A DNA stretch of 60,629 nt from a bacterium (GTDB lineage Bacteria; Desulfobacterota; Binatia; HRBIN30; CADEER01): the NCBI GenBank assembly GCA_030430165.1, contig JAUIGL010000033.1, forward strand, positions 1 to 60,629. The letters are read 5' to 3'. The notes under the pieces are model-generated. The model was not told where the DNA came from, ran no database searches, and saw only the letters and a program-made list of their open reading frames with translations. Made by a program: the position numbers and the translations under genes. Positions 40,420 to 51,113 of this stretch are shown one piece after another (position 1 is the first letter of the stretch; each line of letters begins with the position of its first letter).

Positions 40420-40436
40420 TGCCCCACCGACTGGCG
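40401..40436 (-). terminator. Hairpin after clpB, formed across the island edge
   Basis: Ten-bp perfect arms CGCCAGTCGG (40401-40410) and CCGACTGGCG (40427-40436) with a 16-nt loop, nine bases after the clpB stop. It likely ended both clpB and, before the insertion, the transglycosylase gene. No strong T-tract. Confidence 0.55.
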
Positions 40437-40444
40437 ACGGACGA

Positions 40445-43066
<2,622 letters not shown>

Positions 43067-43182
43067 ATTATCTCCTAAGTGCTCGTATTTTCTCGCTATT
43101 CTCTTTACGTGATGACGCAATCTAAGCACGAATCGCAGATCCGCAACCCTGCGCGGATGCGCGGCGGAAGTGGCTGCGCCGC

Positions 43183-43433
43183 GTCCCAAACGGCGCTCCG
43201 CGCCGTGTCCCAAGCCCCGGCTGCGCCGGGCCGTCCCAAGAACGGCATCGCTTACGCTCGCCGTTCGTCCCAAGCGGCTGCGCCGCGAGGCTGAAGGCCC
43301 CCAGCGCGAAGCGCTTTGGGACGGCGGGCGTAGCCCGCCTTGGGACCGCTCGCCGTAGGCGGCGTTGGGACCGCTCGCCGTAGGCGGCGTTGGGACCGCC
43401 GCGTCAGCGGCGATTGGGACGCGCGCGCAGCGC
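43183..43433. repeat. Inverted array of GNA-loop hairpins spaced by a constant heptamer
   Basis: Nine heptamers alternate with variable short palindromes. GTCCCAA occurs at 43183, 43207, 43233 and 43267; the complement TTGGGAC at 43316, 43340, 43365, 43390 and 43414, mostly 24-26 bp apart. Between them lie different hairpins, for instance GGCGGGC-GTA-GCCCGCC and CGCCGC-GTCA-GCGGCG; one 18-bp unit (CGCTCGCCGTAGGCGGCG) occurs twice in a row. Read on the TTGGGAC strand, loops are GGA, GCA, GTAA, GCA, GAA, GTA, GTA, GTA, GTCA and GCA. The two halves face each other around ~43290. It lies in the 397-bp gap between the clpB start and a small gene. Confidence 0.9.
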
Positions 43434-43463
43434 TTGCTAATGTTGCTCGAGGAGGTGCTGTCG

Positions 43464-43613
43464 ATGGGTGACGACCAGAAGGACCGCTTGGGCGACAAGC
43501 TGCGCGATCTGGAGAAGGCGCGCGAGGACGACTACTTCGCGCGGCGCGATCGCGAGGCGCTCGAGAAGATGCGCAAACAGAAGGACGAGGGCGAAAAAAA
43601 AGGGGAGCGGTGA
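43464..43613 (+). CDS. Very small, highly charged helical protein
   Basis: 49 residues, almost all charged, reading [19 protein letters not shown] then [14 protein letters not shown]. It predicts one long amphipathic helix, a little like ATPase-inhibitor (IF1) type or similar short deltaproteobacterial proteins. The ATG at 43464 follows GAGGAGG. The stop codon lies inside the loop of the terminator shared with the convergent DUF1329 gene. Function unknown. Confidence 0.65.
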   Translation: MGDDQKDRLGDKLRDLEKAREDDYFARRDREALEKMRKQKDEGEKKGER

Positions 43614-43626
43614 ACCGCTCCCCTTT
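43594..43626 (-). terminator. Intrinsic terminator of the DUF1329 gene
   Basis: Perfect 12-bp stem (arms 43599-43610 and 43615-43626: AAAGGGGAGCGG / CCGCTCCCCTTT) with a 4-nt loop. On the minus strand it is followed by a run of T (complement of 43594-43601), the classical form. It also overlaps the stop codon of the small plus-strand gene. Confidence 0.9.
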
Positions 43627-43650
43627 CGATGTTGCCCTGCCGATTGCCGA

Positions 43651-44931
43651 TCAGTCGGACAGTCGGGTCAGGGTGCGCAGCGTGAAGTAGTCGTCCGGGT
43701 AGTCCTGCTCGATGAAGAGCGAGCTGTAGCGACCCGCCAGGCACGCGCGGTTGGTCTTGTCGTTGACGCCGACCACCATGTTCGGCGACACCGTCTTGAA
43801 GGCGCCGTCCGGCGTTTGCGAGAACTGGTATGCGCACATCGCGTTGTAGAAGTATTCGCCGGCGCGGTTGTGCACCAGCTTCCACCAGATCCGGTACATC
43901 TCCTTGTCCATGTACATGATGACCTTTCCGAAGTTGTAGTACGGGTCTTCGGACTGGCCGTGCAGGATCCACACCGGACGCGGCACCATCTTCAGGTTTT
44001 CGACCACCAGCCATGGAATGCCCTTGGCGCCGGGCGTCTCGTAAGCCCCTTTGAAGTACGGAATCTCGACGTCCCAGCGGGTGTCGCTCTTCTTCTTCAT
44101 CGGGATCGGCTTGGTGTCGAGCACCGGCGCGAGGATCTTGCCCTCTCCGGCGAGCTCCCACTTGTAGTACTCGATCTTACCGCCGTAGCAGTTGAGGTCG
44201 TCGGAGAAGATGTCGAGCCCGGCGACCGGGTCGGAACGGGTTGCCGCGTTGACGCGGCGAACGCGGCGCGTCGCGGGAACGAAGAACCAGGCCTTGTCCT
44301 GCGAGGTCCAGTCGTTGGCGCGCTTGGTCAAGCCGCCGACTCCGTCGACGTCGAGCGGCTCGAGCACGTTGGTCAGAGTGGTGGCGCGCAGCTCGTCCGG
44401 ATTTTTGATCGGCTCTGGGCGCCCCAGGTACGACAGCGTGTGCAGCCACAGCTTGATCCGCTTGAACTCGCCGCTGGTGTCGAGGCCGTTGAGGGTGAAC
44501 GAAGCACCCTGGCCGCCGCCCATGCCGTTGGCCGATTGGAAGTTCCAGGCCATCTTGCAGGCAGCGAAGGGCTCGTCCTTGGTGACGTTCGGAAACGGGA
44601 AGCCGTAGTAGTGTTGGGGGATCTTCCCCGTCGCCTTCTCCATGATACCGCAGGTCTCGGGGTCGACGTCGAACTTGCCCGCGTTGGCTTCACTCGCTGC
44701 CCAGAAGGCCTGCGAGTAGTTCTTTTTGAAGTCCTCGGGGTCGACGTCGTAGATGTTGTACCAGTAGTCGCCGTTCTTGACCCGCTCGAGGACGACCTCG
44801 GGCAGCAAATCCTGGCCCTGTTGCCAGTTGTTGCTGTCGAGAACCCAGCTGGGCTCTTCTGCCGCCGCGGTCGTTGCCGACCCGCCAATGGCCAAGGCCA
44901 ACCCGAGCGCGAGTGCCCAAGTCCTCTTCAT
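43651..44931 (-). CDS. DUF1329 periplasmic protein
   Basis: A ~426-residue exported protein (signal peptide, cleavage near AAA/EEPSW). DUF1329 proteins are predicted to have a lipoprotein-sorting (LolA/LolB-like) fold and usually lie beside DUF1302 barrels and RND pumps. Visible parts: ITEM-like region VKNGDYWYNIYDVDPEDFKK, KAWFFVPATRRVRRVNAATR, PVAGLDIFSDDLNCYGGK, and VVENLKMVPRPVWILHG. GGAGG precedes the ATG at 44931. It is the last gene of the minus-strand cluster, closed by a strong terminator. I infer a periplasmic carrier for a hydrophobic compound; the cargo is unknown. Confidence 0.9.
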   Translation of the reverse strand: MKRTWALALGLALAIGGSATTAAAEEPSWVLDSNNWQQGQDLLPEVVLERVKNGDYWYNIYDVDPEDFKKNYSQAFWAASEANAGKFDVDPETCGIMEKATGKIPQHYYGFPFPNVTKDEPFAACKMAWNFQSANGMGGGQGASFTLNGLDTSGEFKRIKLWLHTLSYLGRPEPIKNPDELRATTLTNVLEPLDVDGVGGLTKRANDWTSQDKAWFFVPATRRVRRVNAATRSDPVAGLDIFSDDLNCYGGKIEYYKWELAGEGKILAPVLDTKPIPMKKKSDTRWDVEIPYFKGAYETPGAKGIPWLVVENLKMVPRPVWILHGQSEDPYYNFGKVIMYMDKEMYRIWWKLVHNRAGEYFYNAMCAYQFSQTPDGAFKTVSPNMVVGVNDKTNRACLAGRYSSLFIEQDYPDDYFTLRTLTRLSD

Positions 44932-45079
44932 GAATGCCTCCTTTTCAGATCTTCGCGACCGCAACGGCGCTGGGACCTCGATTTTTCTCACATTGGAGCG
45001 GCCCGCGAGCCGCGTTAGTCCGACTACCCTACAGAAACGATCCAATTCTGACCAACCCTTGCAATCCGCCCGCCGCCGA

Positions 45080-47734
45080 TCAGCTCGGCGCCGGTGGTGG
45101 TGCCCCGGTCACCTGTCCGAGCCGGCGCGGCGTGCGCTCGGTGAAGAATCGAGGCCGGATGACCTTCACCCAGGCCGGAACCACCACCAGGCCGCCGAAG
45201 GTGTTGAACGCCATCAGCAGTGCCAGCAGAAAGCCCATCTCGGCCTGGAACTTCAGTGCCGAAAACCACCAGAAGATGGTCCCGGCGATCATCGTCGTTG
45301 CGGTGAAAATGATCGCCTTGCCGGTGGTCGCGGTTGCGTGGTCGACCGCTTCGTCGAGCTCGCCAATCTCGTCGTACGAGTCGATCATGCGCGAGAAGTG
45401 GTAGATTCCGTAATCGACGCCGACGCCCGCTCCGGCTGCGGCGATCGGCAGCGAGTTCACGTTGAGGTCGATCTTCATCATCACCATCAACGCCTCGGCG
45501 ACGATCTGCGACAGCACCACCGGAATCATCAGAATCAGGCAGCAGACGATGGTCCCGTAGGTCAGGTACAGGCAGATGTAGACGATCACCCAGATCAGGA
45601 AGATGTTGGTCCAGTACGAGCTCTCCACCGCGTCGTTGACTGCGGCGAGGATGCCGAACAGCCCGCCGGCGAATTTGAACTCGACCTCGCCGGTGTCGTT
45701 GTTCTTGGCGAAAGCTTTCCCGTACTCGATGGCGTCGGTGATGATCCTGTGCGAGTAGCCGCGGAACAGGGTGAGCACCGTCGCGTAGCGGCCCGACGGG
45801 TCCATGAAGCGATTGAGGTCGCCCGGCGCGGCCGAGTTGGTGAACACGTAGAAGAGCTGACCGATCTCCTTGGGGTTGTCGGGAATCAGGCCCCAGCGGG
45901 GATCGCCGTCGTGATACAAGCGAGCCAGGCGCTTGACGATGTCGATGATGGTCACCGCGTCGCTCGCGCCGTCGGCGCCGATCATGTAGTTCGTGAACTC
46001 CTCGATCGACTGCAGCGGCTTCGAGTCCTTGATGCCGTCCGGACGCTTGGTATCGGCGATGACGATCAGCTGACTGGCGCCGAGGAAGTTGTCGTTCAGC
46101 TTCTCCCAACCGACGTTGTACGGGTGGTCGGGGAACAGCAGCGCCATTCCGGGGGACATGTCGCCGACCTTCAGGTGCCGCGCTTGTGACGCTCCGCCGA
46201 CGAAGAGGAAGATGGTCAGCCCGACCATCGCCCAACGGCGCCAGCCCTCGCTTCCCTGGATGACGACCCAGGTGATCGCCGGATAGATCTTCTCGGCGTA
46301 GTAGTACCAGAACCAACAAATCGTCGGCAGACACCAGAGCAGGAACCAGCCGCCGCTGAAGCTGCCGGTGCCGCCGAGGACGGCGGGAACGGGATAGGTG
46401 ACGCCGAGAAAGGAGAGCAGGGCGACCACCGCGACGTTGATCGCGACGAACAGCGCGCCGCGGCTCATCGGGATCGGTCCGACTTGGATGTGGGCGTGCT
46501 CCTGCGGCGGCGGATCGATCCACTTGAGGATGATCGGGTGCAGCGTGACCACGCTGATGAAAATCGAGACGACCCAGAAGCTGGCGAAGATCGCGACCTT
46601 CTGGATCAGCGGAATCGGCGCCACCGCGACCACCAGGAGGCCGATTCCGTCGGTGATGATCGAGGCGATGGCCGGCGGGAAGAGGTGACCGTAGGAGTCG
46701 ACGATCGCCGTCTCCTTGTTGCCGGTCTTGTAATACTCCTCGTGGTAGCGGTCCATCGACTGCACCGAGTGACTGAGTGCCCGCGCTGTGAGGAACACCG
46801 GAATCACCAGAACCAGTGGGTCGAGGTTGAAGCCGAGCAGAACCGCGATCCCCAGTCCCCAGACACTGGACAGCAGACCGGAGAAGATCGGCACCCAGAC
46901 ACCGGTCCAGGTGCGGAAGTAGACGTAGAGCAGGAACGACAGCGAAATGATCGTGGCGAGGAAGACCAGCAGGACCTGCGTCGTGTAGCGCAGGACCGAG
47001 GTGTACAGCCACGGGAAGCCGGTGATGTAGATGGTGTGGTTGGCGTCCTCCTCGGCTTCCTTTAGGTCCATCATGTGCTTGTAGAGGAAGGTGAAGTCGA
47101 GCTCCTCTTCCCAGAACCCGGCGTGGACCACCGCGGCCTTGTCGTCCATCGAGGTGTAGAGGCCGCGCACTCCCTTGGTCGAGTAGACCCCGAAGCGGAC
47201 CCTCTCCGCGTCGGCCGCGGTCTGCGGAACCGCTGGGTAGAAGAGCTCGCGAATCTCGAGAGCCCCGGCGCGGGAGGTGATGCTACGTACCTTTGGGTGG
47301 GCGATCGATGCGATCTGGTAGGGGACGACGCCCTTGGCGTCGATGACGTGCTTGGTGATGCGGTCGAGCTTCTGCAAGGTCTCGGGCGTGTAGATGTCGC
47401 CGTCCTTGACCTCGAGAATCACCGCCATCGTGTTGGCGCTTCCGAACATCTCACGGAAGTCGTTGTAGATCTGGATGTACGGATCGGGGCCGGGATTGAC
47501 GACCGCGTTGCCAAAGCACGACAGGGTCCCCTTTTCGCCCTCCTTCTGGCAGGCGGAGAAGGCATCGACCGTGGTTCGGAACTTCGGGTAGAAGTCGAAG
47601 AACTCGGTGTGCAGCCGCATGTCGGTCAGCGCCGCGCCGAAGTACAGAGTGATCAGGGCGACGATGATCGCGACCGTGCCGCTGTATTTCAGTAGGAGCC
47701 GCAGGTACGCGTCGATCCAACTTTGAGGAATCAT
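45080..47734 (-). CDS. RND superfamily (MMPL-type) transporter
   Basis: An 884-residue inner-membrane permease. The usual two halves are seen: TM1 (~15-36), a periplasmic loop, a helix bundle (~238-400), then extra hydrophobic segments (~425-525), a second loop and the final bundle (~712-865). The second half has the intramembrane motif AGAGVGVDYGIYHF, while the first half has TARALSHSVQ in the equivalent place. It uses the proton-motive force to move hydrophobic molecules. It lies 32 nt after the Ycf48-like gene and 148 nt before DUF1329, in one probable operon. Confidence 0.93.
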   Translation of the reverse strand: MIPQSWIDAYLRLLLKYSGTVAIIVALITLYFGAALTDMRLHTEFFDFYPKFRTTVDAFSACQKEGEKGTLSCFGNAVVNPGPDPYIQIYNDFREMFGSANTMAVILEVKDGDIYTPETLQKLDRITKHVIDAKGVVPYQIASIAHPKVRSITSRAGALEIRELFYPAVPQTAADAERVRFGVYSTKGVRGLYTSMDDKAAVVHAGFWEEELDFTFLYKHMMDLKEAEEDANHTIYITGFPWLYTSVLRYTTQVLLVFLATIISLSFLLYVYFRTWTGVWVPIFSGLLSSVWGLGIAVLLGFNLDPLVLVIPVFLTARALSHSVQSMDRYHEEYYKTGNKETAIVDSYGHLFPPAIASIITDGIGLLVVAVAPIPLIQKVAIFASFWVVSIFISVVTLHPIILKWIDPPPQEHAHIQVGPIPMSRGALFVAINVAVVALLSFLGVTYPVPAVLGGTGSFSGGWFLLWCLPTICWFWYYYAEKIYPAITWVVIQGSEGWRRWAMVGLTIFLFVGGASQARHLKVGDMSPGMALLFPDHPYNVGWEKLNDNFLGASQLIVIADTKRPDGIKDSKPLQSIEEFTNYMIGADGASDAVTIIDIVKRLARLYHDGDPRWGLIPDNPKEIGQLFYVFTNSAAPGDLNRFMDPSGRYATVLTLFRGYSHRIITDAIEYGKAFAKNNDTGEVEFKFAGGLFGILAAVNDAVESSYWTNIFLIWVIVYICLYLTYGTIVCCLILMIPVVLSQIVAEALMVMMKIDLNVNSLPIAAAGAGVGVDYGIYHFSRMIDSYDEIGELDEAVDHATATTGKAIIFTATTMIAGTIFWWFSALKFQAEMGFLLALLMAFNTFGGLVVVPAWVKVIRPRFFTERTPRRLGQVTGAPPPAPS

Positions 47735-47766
47735 CTCTTAGCCTCCAAATGCGCCGGTGCGCGCTA

Positions 47767-48774
47767 CTACTGTCCGAGCTTGCGGAACTGATCGCCGGTG
47801 GTGACCATTAGCGTGCCGTTGCCGCCGACGATGAGGCCTTCGCCTCGTTCGTTCAGGTCGATGCCGCGCAGCCAGTTGGCGGCGAGCTCGATCGGCAGGG
47901 GAACGCGTTCCCAGGTGCGACCGCCGTTGGTGGAGCGCAGCAGAAGCCCGCTGTCTCCGACCGCCCAGCCGATGTCGCCCTCGACGTCGATGTTGTAGAG
48001 CCCGAGCACGAATCCTTTGCGCGGTGGCACGCGCTGCTTGTTCCAGGTCAGGCCGCCGTCCTCGGTGTGAATCAGGACCTCTTCGATGCCGACTGCCCAG
48101 CCGCGCATGGTGTCGTCGAACGAGACGCTGAACAGAGTCGTCTCGACCGGGCTCTGCTGGGCGGTCCAGGTGAGGCCGGCGTCGGCCGTGGTGAGAATGA
48201 CGCCGAACTCGCCGACGATCCAGCCCTGGGTGGGCGTCGGAAAGTCGGCGCCGTAGAGCAGGATGTCACCGGGCATGATGATCTCGGCGATGTCCTCGGG
48301 CAGCGGAATGTCTTCCGGCAGGTCGATCTTGGTCCAGGTGTCGCCGCCGTCCCCGGTGCGGATCAGGATGCCGAAGTCGCCGATGGCGATGCCGACGTTG
48401 GCGTCGGCGAAGCGTACCGAGAGCAGGCTCCGGTCGGTGCCGGTATCCAACGTCTGCCAATTCGCGCCGCCGTCTTTCGAGCGCAGCAGCATCCCATCCT
48501 GACCGCTGACGAAGAGGGTCCCGTCGGGTGCGCAGGCGATCGACAGAAAGGCTTCCCGGGTGTCGATGTCGGTGCGCTGAACGGTCTGCCCGTTGTCCTT
48601 GGTGCTGTAGATGCGGCCCAATTCACCGACGATCCAGCGTTCTCCGGAAGGACTCGTGCAAGTCGTAAACAGGTTCTGGCGAATGGCTGCGTGCGGCACG
48701 GTTTCTCCAGCGAGCACCGGGCCGACCGTGCAAATTGCCAGGGCGGCGAGCGAACAAAAGGCTTTTTTTGTCAC
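47767..48774 (-). CDS. Ycf48-like beta-propeller, exported
   Basis: A 335-residue protein: signal peptide (CSLAALAICTVGPVLA) and 6-7 BNR/Ycf48-type blades, such as GEFGVILTTADAGLTW, GWAVGIEEVLIHTEDGGLTW and GWAVGDSGLLLRSTNGGRTW. Ycf48 helps to assemble photosystem II in cyanobacteria, but in bacteria with DUF1302/DUF1329/RND genes such a propeller is a common companion and photosynthesis is not implied. It probably supports the barrel or the RND pump. Start is a GTG at 48774 behind GGGGA. First gene after the terminator of the DUF1302 gene. Confidence 0.88.
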   Translation of the reverse strand: MTKKAFCSLAALAICTVGPVLAGETVPHAAIRQNLFTTCTSPSGERWIVGELGRIYSTKDNGQTVQRTDIDTREAFLSIACAPDGTLFVSGQDGMLLRSKDGGANWQTLDTGTDRSLLSVRFADANVGIAIGDFGILIRTGDGGDTWTKIDLPEDIPLPEDIAEIIMPGDILLYGADFPTPTQGWIVGEFGVILTTADAGLTWTAQQSPVETTLFSVSFDDTMRGWAVGIEEVLIHTEDGGLTWNKQRVPPRKGFVLGLYNIDVEGDIGWAVGDSGLLLRSTNGGRTWERVPLPIELAANWLRGIDLNERGEGLIVGGNGTLMVTTGDQFRKLGQ

Positions 48775-48856
48775 GTTTCCCCACTCAAGCGCCGCGAGCG
48801 CAGGCGCCTGGCACCTGCGCTCGAGCGCAGCTGAACAACACTGGACGAAGTTTTCG

Positions 48857-48891
48857 AAAAGCCCGAGGGGCGGCGCGCCGCCGCCCCTCGG
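48857..48891 (-). terminator. Terminator between DUF1302 and Ycf48-like genes
   Basis: 13-bp perfect stem (48863-48875 with 48879-48891, arm CCGAGGGGCGGCG), 3-nt loop, then on the minus strand GC and TTTT (48860-48857). It should limit read-through from the barrel gene into the transporter genes, giving higher barrel expression. Confidence 0.8.
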
Positions 48892-48939
48892 TTGTGATCG
48901 GGCTCTCGAATCCTTCGGCCAATCCTCGTTTCTCTGACT

Positions 48940-51033
48940 TTAGATGACGTATTCGACTTGGAACAGGAAGTTGTCGCGGTCGCGCAGCAGGCTGACGCCG
49001 GCGTTGCCTTTGAGGCTGTTGGCCTCGAGGTAGCTGTAGCTCAAGGTCAGGCGGAACGGGTCGCGCAGGAAGGTAACCTGCGGGATCACCGCAAACGCTC
49101 CCGCCCAGTCGTAGACCATGGTCAGCGTCGGCACGATCTGGCCGCTCGCATACTGCGTCGAGATCAACAGGGTCTGCAGGAACTGGTCGCGCGAGCTGCG
49201 CGCCAGCGAGGGCTGGGTCGCGGTGGCCGCCGACTGGGTCAACGCCGAACGCTGGCGAAAGACGGGAACCGGCAGCACCTCACCGGCGTAGATCGCCGGG
49301 ATGTTGAGCGGCACGGGCTCGCCATCCGGACCGGGGACCGAGTAGTCGGGCACCAGATCGGGGACGTCGATGCCGAGCTCCTCGAACATCTGGTTGTAGG
49401 TGCGGCGTCTGCTCGCTGCGTTGAGGTGCTTGTAGAAGAACTGGGTCGTGATGAAGAAGGAGTTGCGGTCGTTGAGCCAGCTGATGAACTGGTTGGTGTC
49501 GAGACCGAGGACGAAGTTCCACGAGTCGCCGGGGTCGCCGTCGACCGTGCAGAGCTGGCCGCCGTTCTGGCTGTAGCGGTCGGTCAGGTAAGCGCCGAGC
49601 GGCCCCTTTTCGGACGCGCTCTGGCCGCAGCCTGCCGCCAGGTTACTGTAGACGAACGGGTCGAGCTGCTGCTGCTTGTGGCGCGGCTCGTCCTTGAAGT
49701 AGGCGAGCTCGGTGCGGACGATCGGCTCGCCGCTGAAGCCGACCAAGCGCGACCAGTGGGCGGGGATGGCGAAAGTACCGGAGATGCCGGTTACCTGGGT
49801 CTTGACCGCTTCTTGCAGCGTCACGCCGAGGATCAGCGGGTTGTTGCCGATGGTTCCCGGCGGCACCGCCTGTCCGGGAAAGTTCGGCGCGACGAAGCTG
49901 CGTACCTGCGGGGTGTCGAAGAAGGTGTAGTAGTGGGCGAAGCCGAAAGTGGCTTCCTCGATTCCGGGCAGATCGGTGTTGAACTTGAACTGGAATCCAC
50001 CGCGCGAGTTGTCGAGGGTGCGCGCCGGTCCGTTTTGCAGGTCGAGCTGGGTGGCGCTCGGCTCGCTGAGGTTGGGCAGCGCCCACGGCGATCCGTCGGT
50101 GCTGACTCCGGGCTGCCACCCGACCTTGTCGTCGATCGCCCAGAAACCTTCCAGGTAGGCTTCGCTGAGGCCGAGGAAATCGAGCCCGATCTTGTCGAGG
50201 TCGCCGAGGTAGTAGTTGAGGCGCAACATGTCGAGCGGAACGCGCCGCTCGTCGAGCGGAATCAGGAAGCCGCCGAACCCGTTGTCGACCGGGTTGATGT
50301 TGTCCATGAGGCGGAAGGCGTCGGTCTCACCCCACACCAGAATCTGTCGGCCGAAGCGGACGAATAGATCCTCGATTTGGAAGTCGACGAAGGCCTGGAA
50401 CAGACGATTGCGATTGGCCAGGGTGTCGCGCAGGGTCTGGCGATTGGTGTCGAGACGCGACACGCCGGTGATCGGGTCGCGCGCCTGGACGCTGTTACCG
50501 GAGAAGGCCGGGACGTTGGCGTTCGGCAGAAACGGGCACTGGGTGCAGGGTTGCGGCGCGCCGACGTCGTTGGGCTGCAGGTGGTACTGGTCGCGCGTGC
50601 GAAATCCGCGCGGTCCGATGTCGTAGATCAGGTCACCCTCGCCGCGGTAGATGATCTGGTAGCGCATTCGGCTGAGCTCGAACGGCAGCAGCTTGAGCAG
50701 CGAGAACGGTCCGAATCCTTCGTCGTAGAGGCGCTGGATGTTGTGCTTCCACTCGACTTCCATGAAGTAGCGCGCCTGGCGCAGGGTTCCCGCCTTGGAG
50801 CTGGGGAAGGTGATCGAGCGGAAGAGCTGGCCGGACCGTTCGTCGGCGCTCTCCTTGAAGATGTACCCGTCGGTGTCCTCGGCCTGAATGCGGGCCGACA
50901 TGTACGCTCGCAGACCGAGACTGATCTCACCGTCCTGATCGAGGCTGGCCGCCCAAACAGGCGCCACTCCCGCGAGCAGGCAGGTCAGCAAAAGCCCAGC
51001 GAACCCCCGCAGCTGCAACGCGCGCCACTTCAT
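48940..51033 (-). CDS. DUF1302 outer-membrane beta-barrel protein
   Basis: A 697-residue exported protein with a signal peptide (LLLTCLLAGVAPVWA) and the amphipathic alternating strands of a large barrel. Family landmarks: LRQARYFMEVEWKHNI, FVRFGRQILVWGETDAFRLMDNINPVDNG, and LFQVEYVI at the C-terminus. DUF1302 proteins are thought to form outer-membrane channels for hydrophobic compounds, together with DUF1329 and an RND pump. It starts the minus-strand cluster and is divergent (80 bp) from an unknown secreted protein gene. Confidence 0.92.
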   Translation of the reverse strand: MKWRALQLRGFAGLLLTCLLAGVAPVWAASLDQDGEISLGLRAYMSARIQAEDTDGYIFKESADERSGQLFRSITFPSSKAGTLRQARYFMEVEWKHNIQRLYDEGFGPFSLLKLLPFELSRMRYQIIYRGEGDLIYDIGPRGFRTRDQYHLQPNDVGAPQPCTQCPFLPNANVPAFSGNSVQARDPITGVSRLDTNRQTLRDTLANRNRLFQAFVDFQIEDLFVRFGRQILVWGETDAFRLMDNINPVDNGFGGFLIPLDERRVPLDMLRLNYYLGDLDKIGLDFLGLSEAYLEGFWAIDDKVGWQPGVSTDGSPWALPNLSEPSATQLDLQNGPARTLDNSRGGFQFKFNTDLPGIEEATFGFAHYYTFFDTPQVRSFVAPNFPGQAVPPGTIGNNPLILGVTLQEAVKTQVTGISGTFAIPAHWSRLVGFSGEPIVRTELAYFKDEPRHKQQQLDPFVYSNLAAGCGQSASEKGPLGAYLTDRYSQNGGQLCTVDGDPGDSWNFVLGLDTNQFISWLNDRNSFFITTQFFYKHLNAASRRRTYNQMFEELGIDVPDLVPDYSVPGPDGEPVPLNIPAIYAGEVLPVPVFRQRSALTQSAATATQPSLARSSRDQFLQTLLISTQYASGQIVPTLTMVYDWAGAFAVIPQVTFLRDPFRLTLSYSYLEANSLKGNAGVSLLRDRDNFLFQVEYVI

Positions 51034-51113
51034 AGTAGATACCCTCCTTTGAGACCCCGTCGCCCAAACCCCCCCGGGTTTCGTGGCTCGGCCGCCGGCC
51101 GACCCTTACGCGA

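Larger units (their letters stand above)
33490..40425. mobile_element. RHS island bounded by 43-bp direct repeats
   Basis: Everything between the transglycosylase stop and the clpB terminator looks inserted. A 43-bp perfect repeat (33490-33532 and 40377-40419; 48 of 49 bp if extended) marks both edges, offset by 6,887 bp. The right copy rebuilds a terminator hairpin with the clpB-side flank, whereas the left copy lacks the partner arm, so the right junction is probably ancestral. Cargo is the frameshifted RHS gene, a ClpX-type zinc-finger gene and degraded repeats; no integrase or transposase is seen. Base composition is visibly less GC-rich than the neighbourhood. Confidence 0.7.

Noticed and set aside
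43183..43433. CRISPR array
   Set aside because: The constant part is only 7 bp and the variable parts are palindromes, two of them identical; there are no cas genes.
47767..48774. Photosystem II assembly factor
   Set aside because: The Ycf48-like blades are real, but no photosynthesis gene is near and the neighbours are envelope transport genes.
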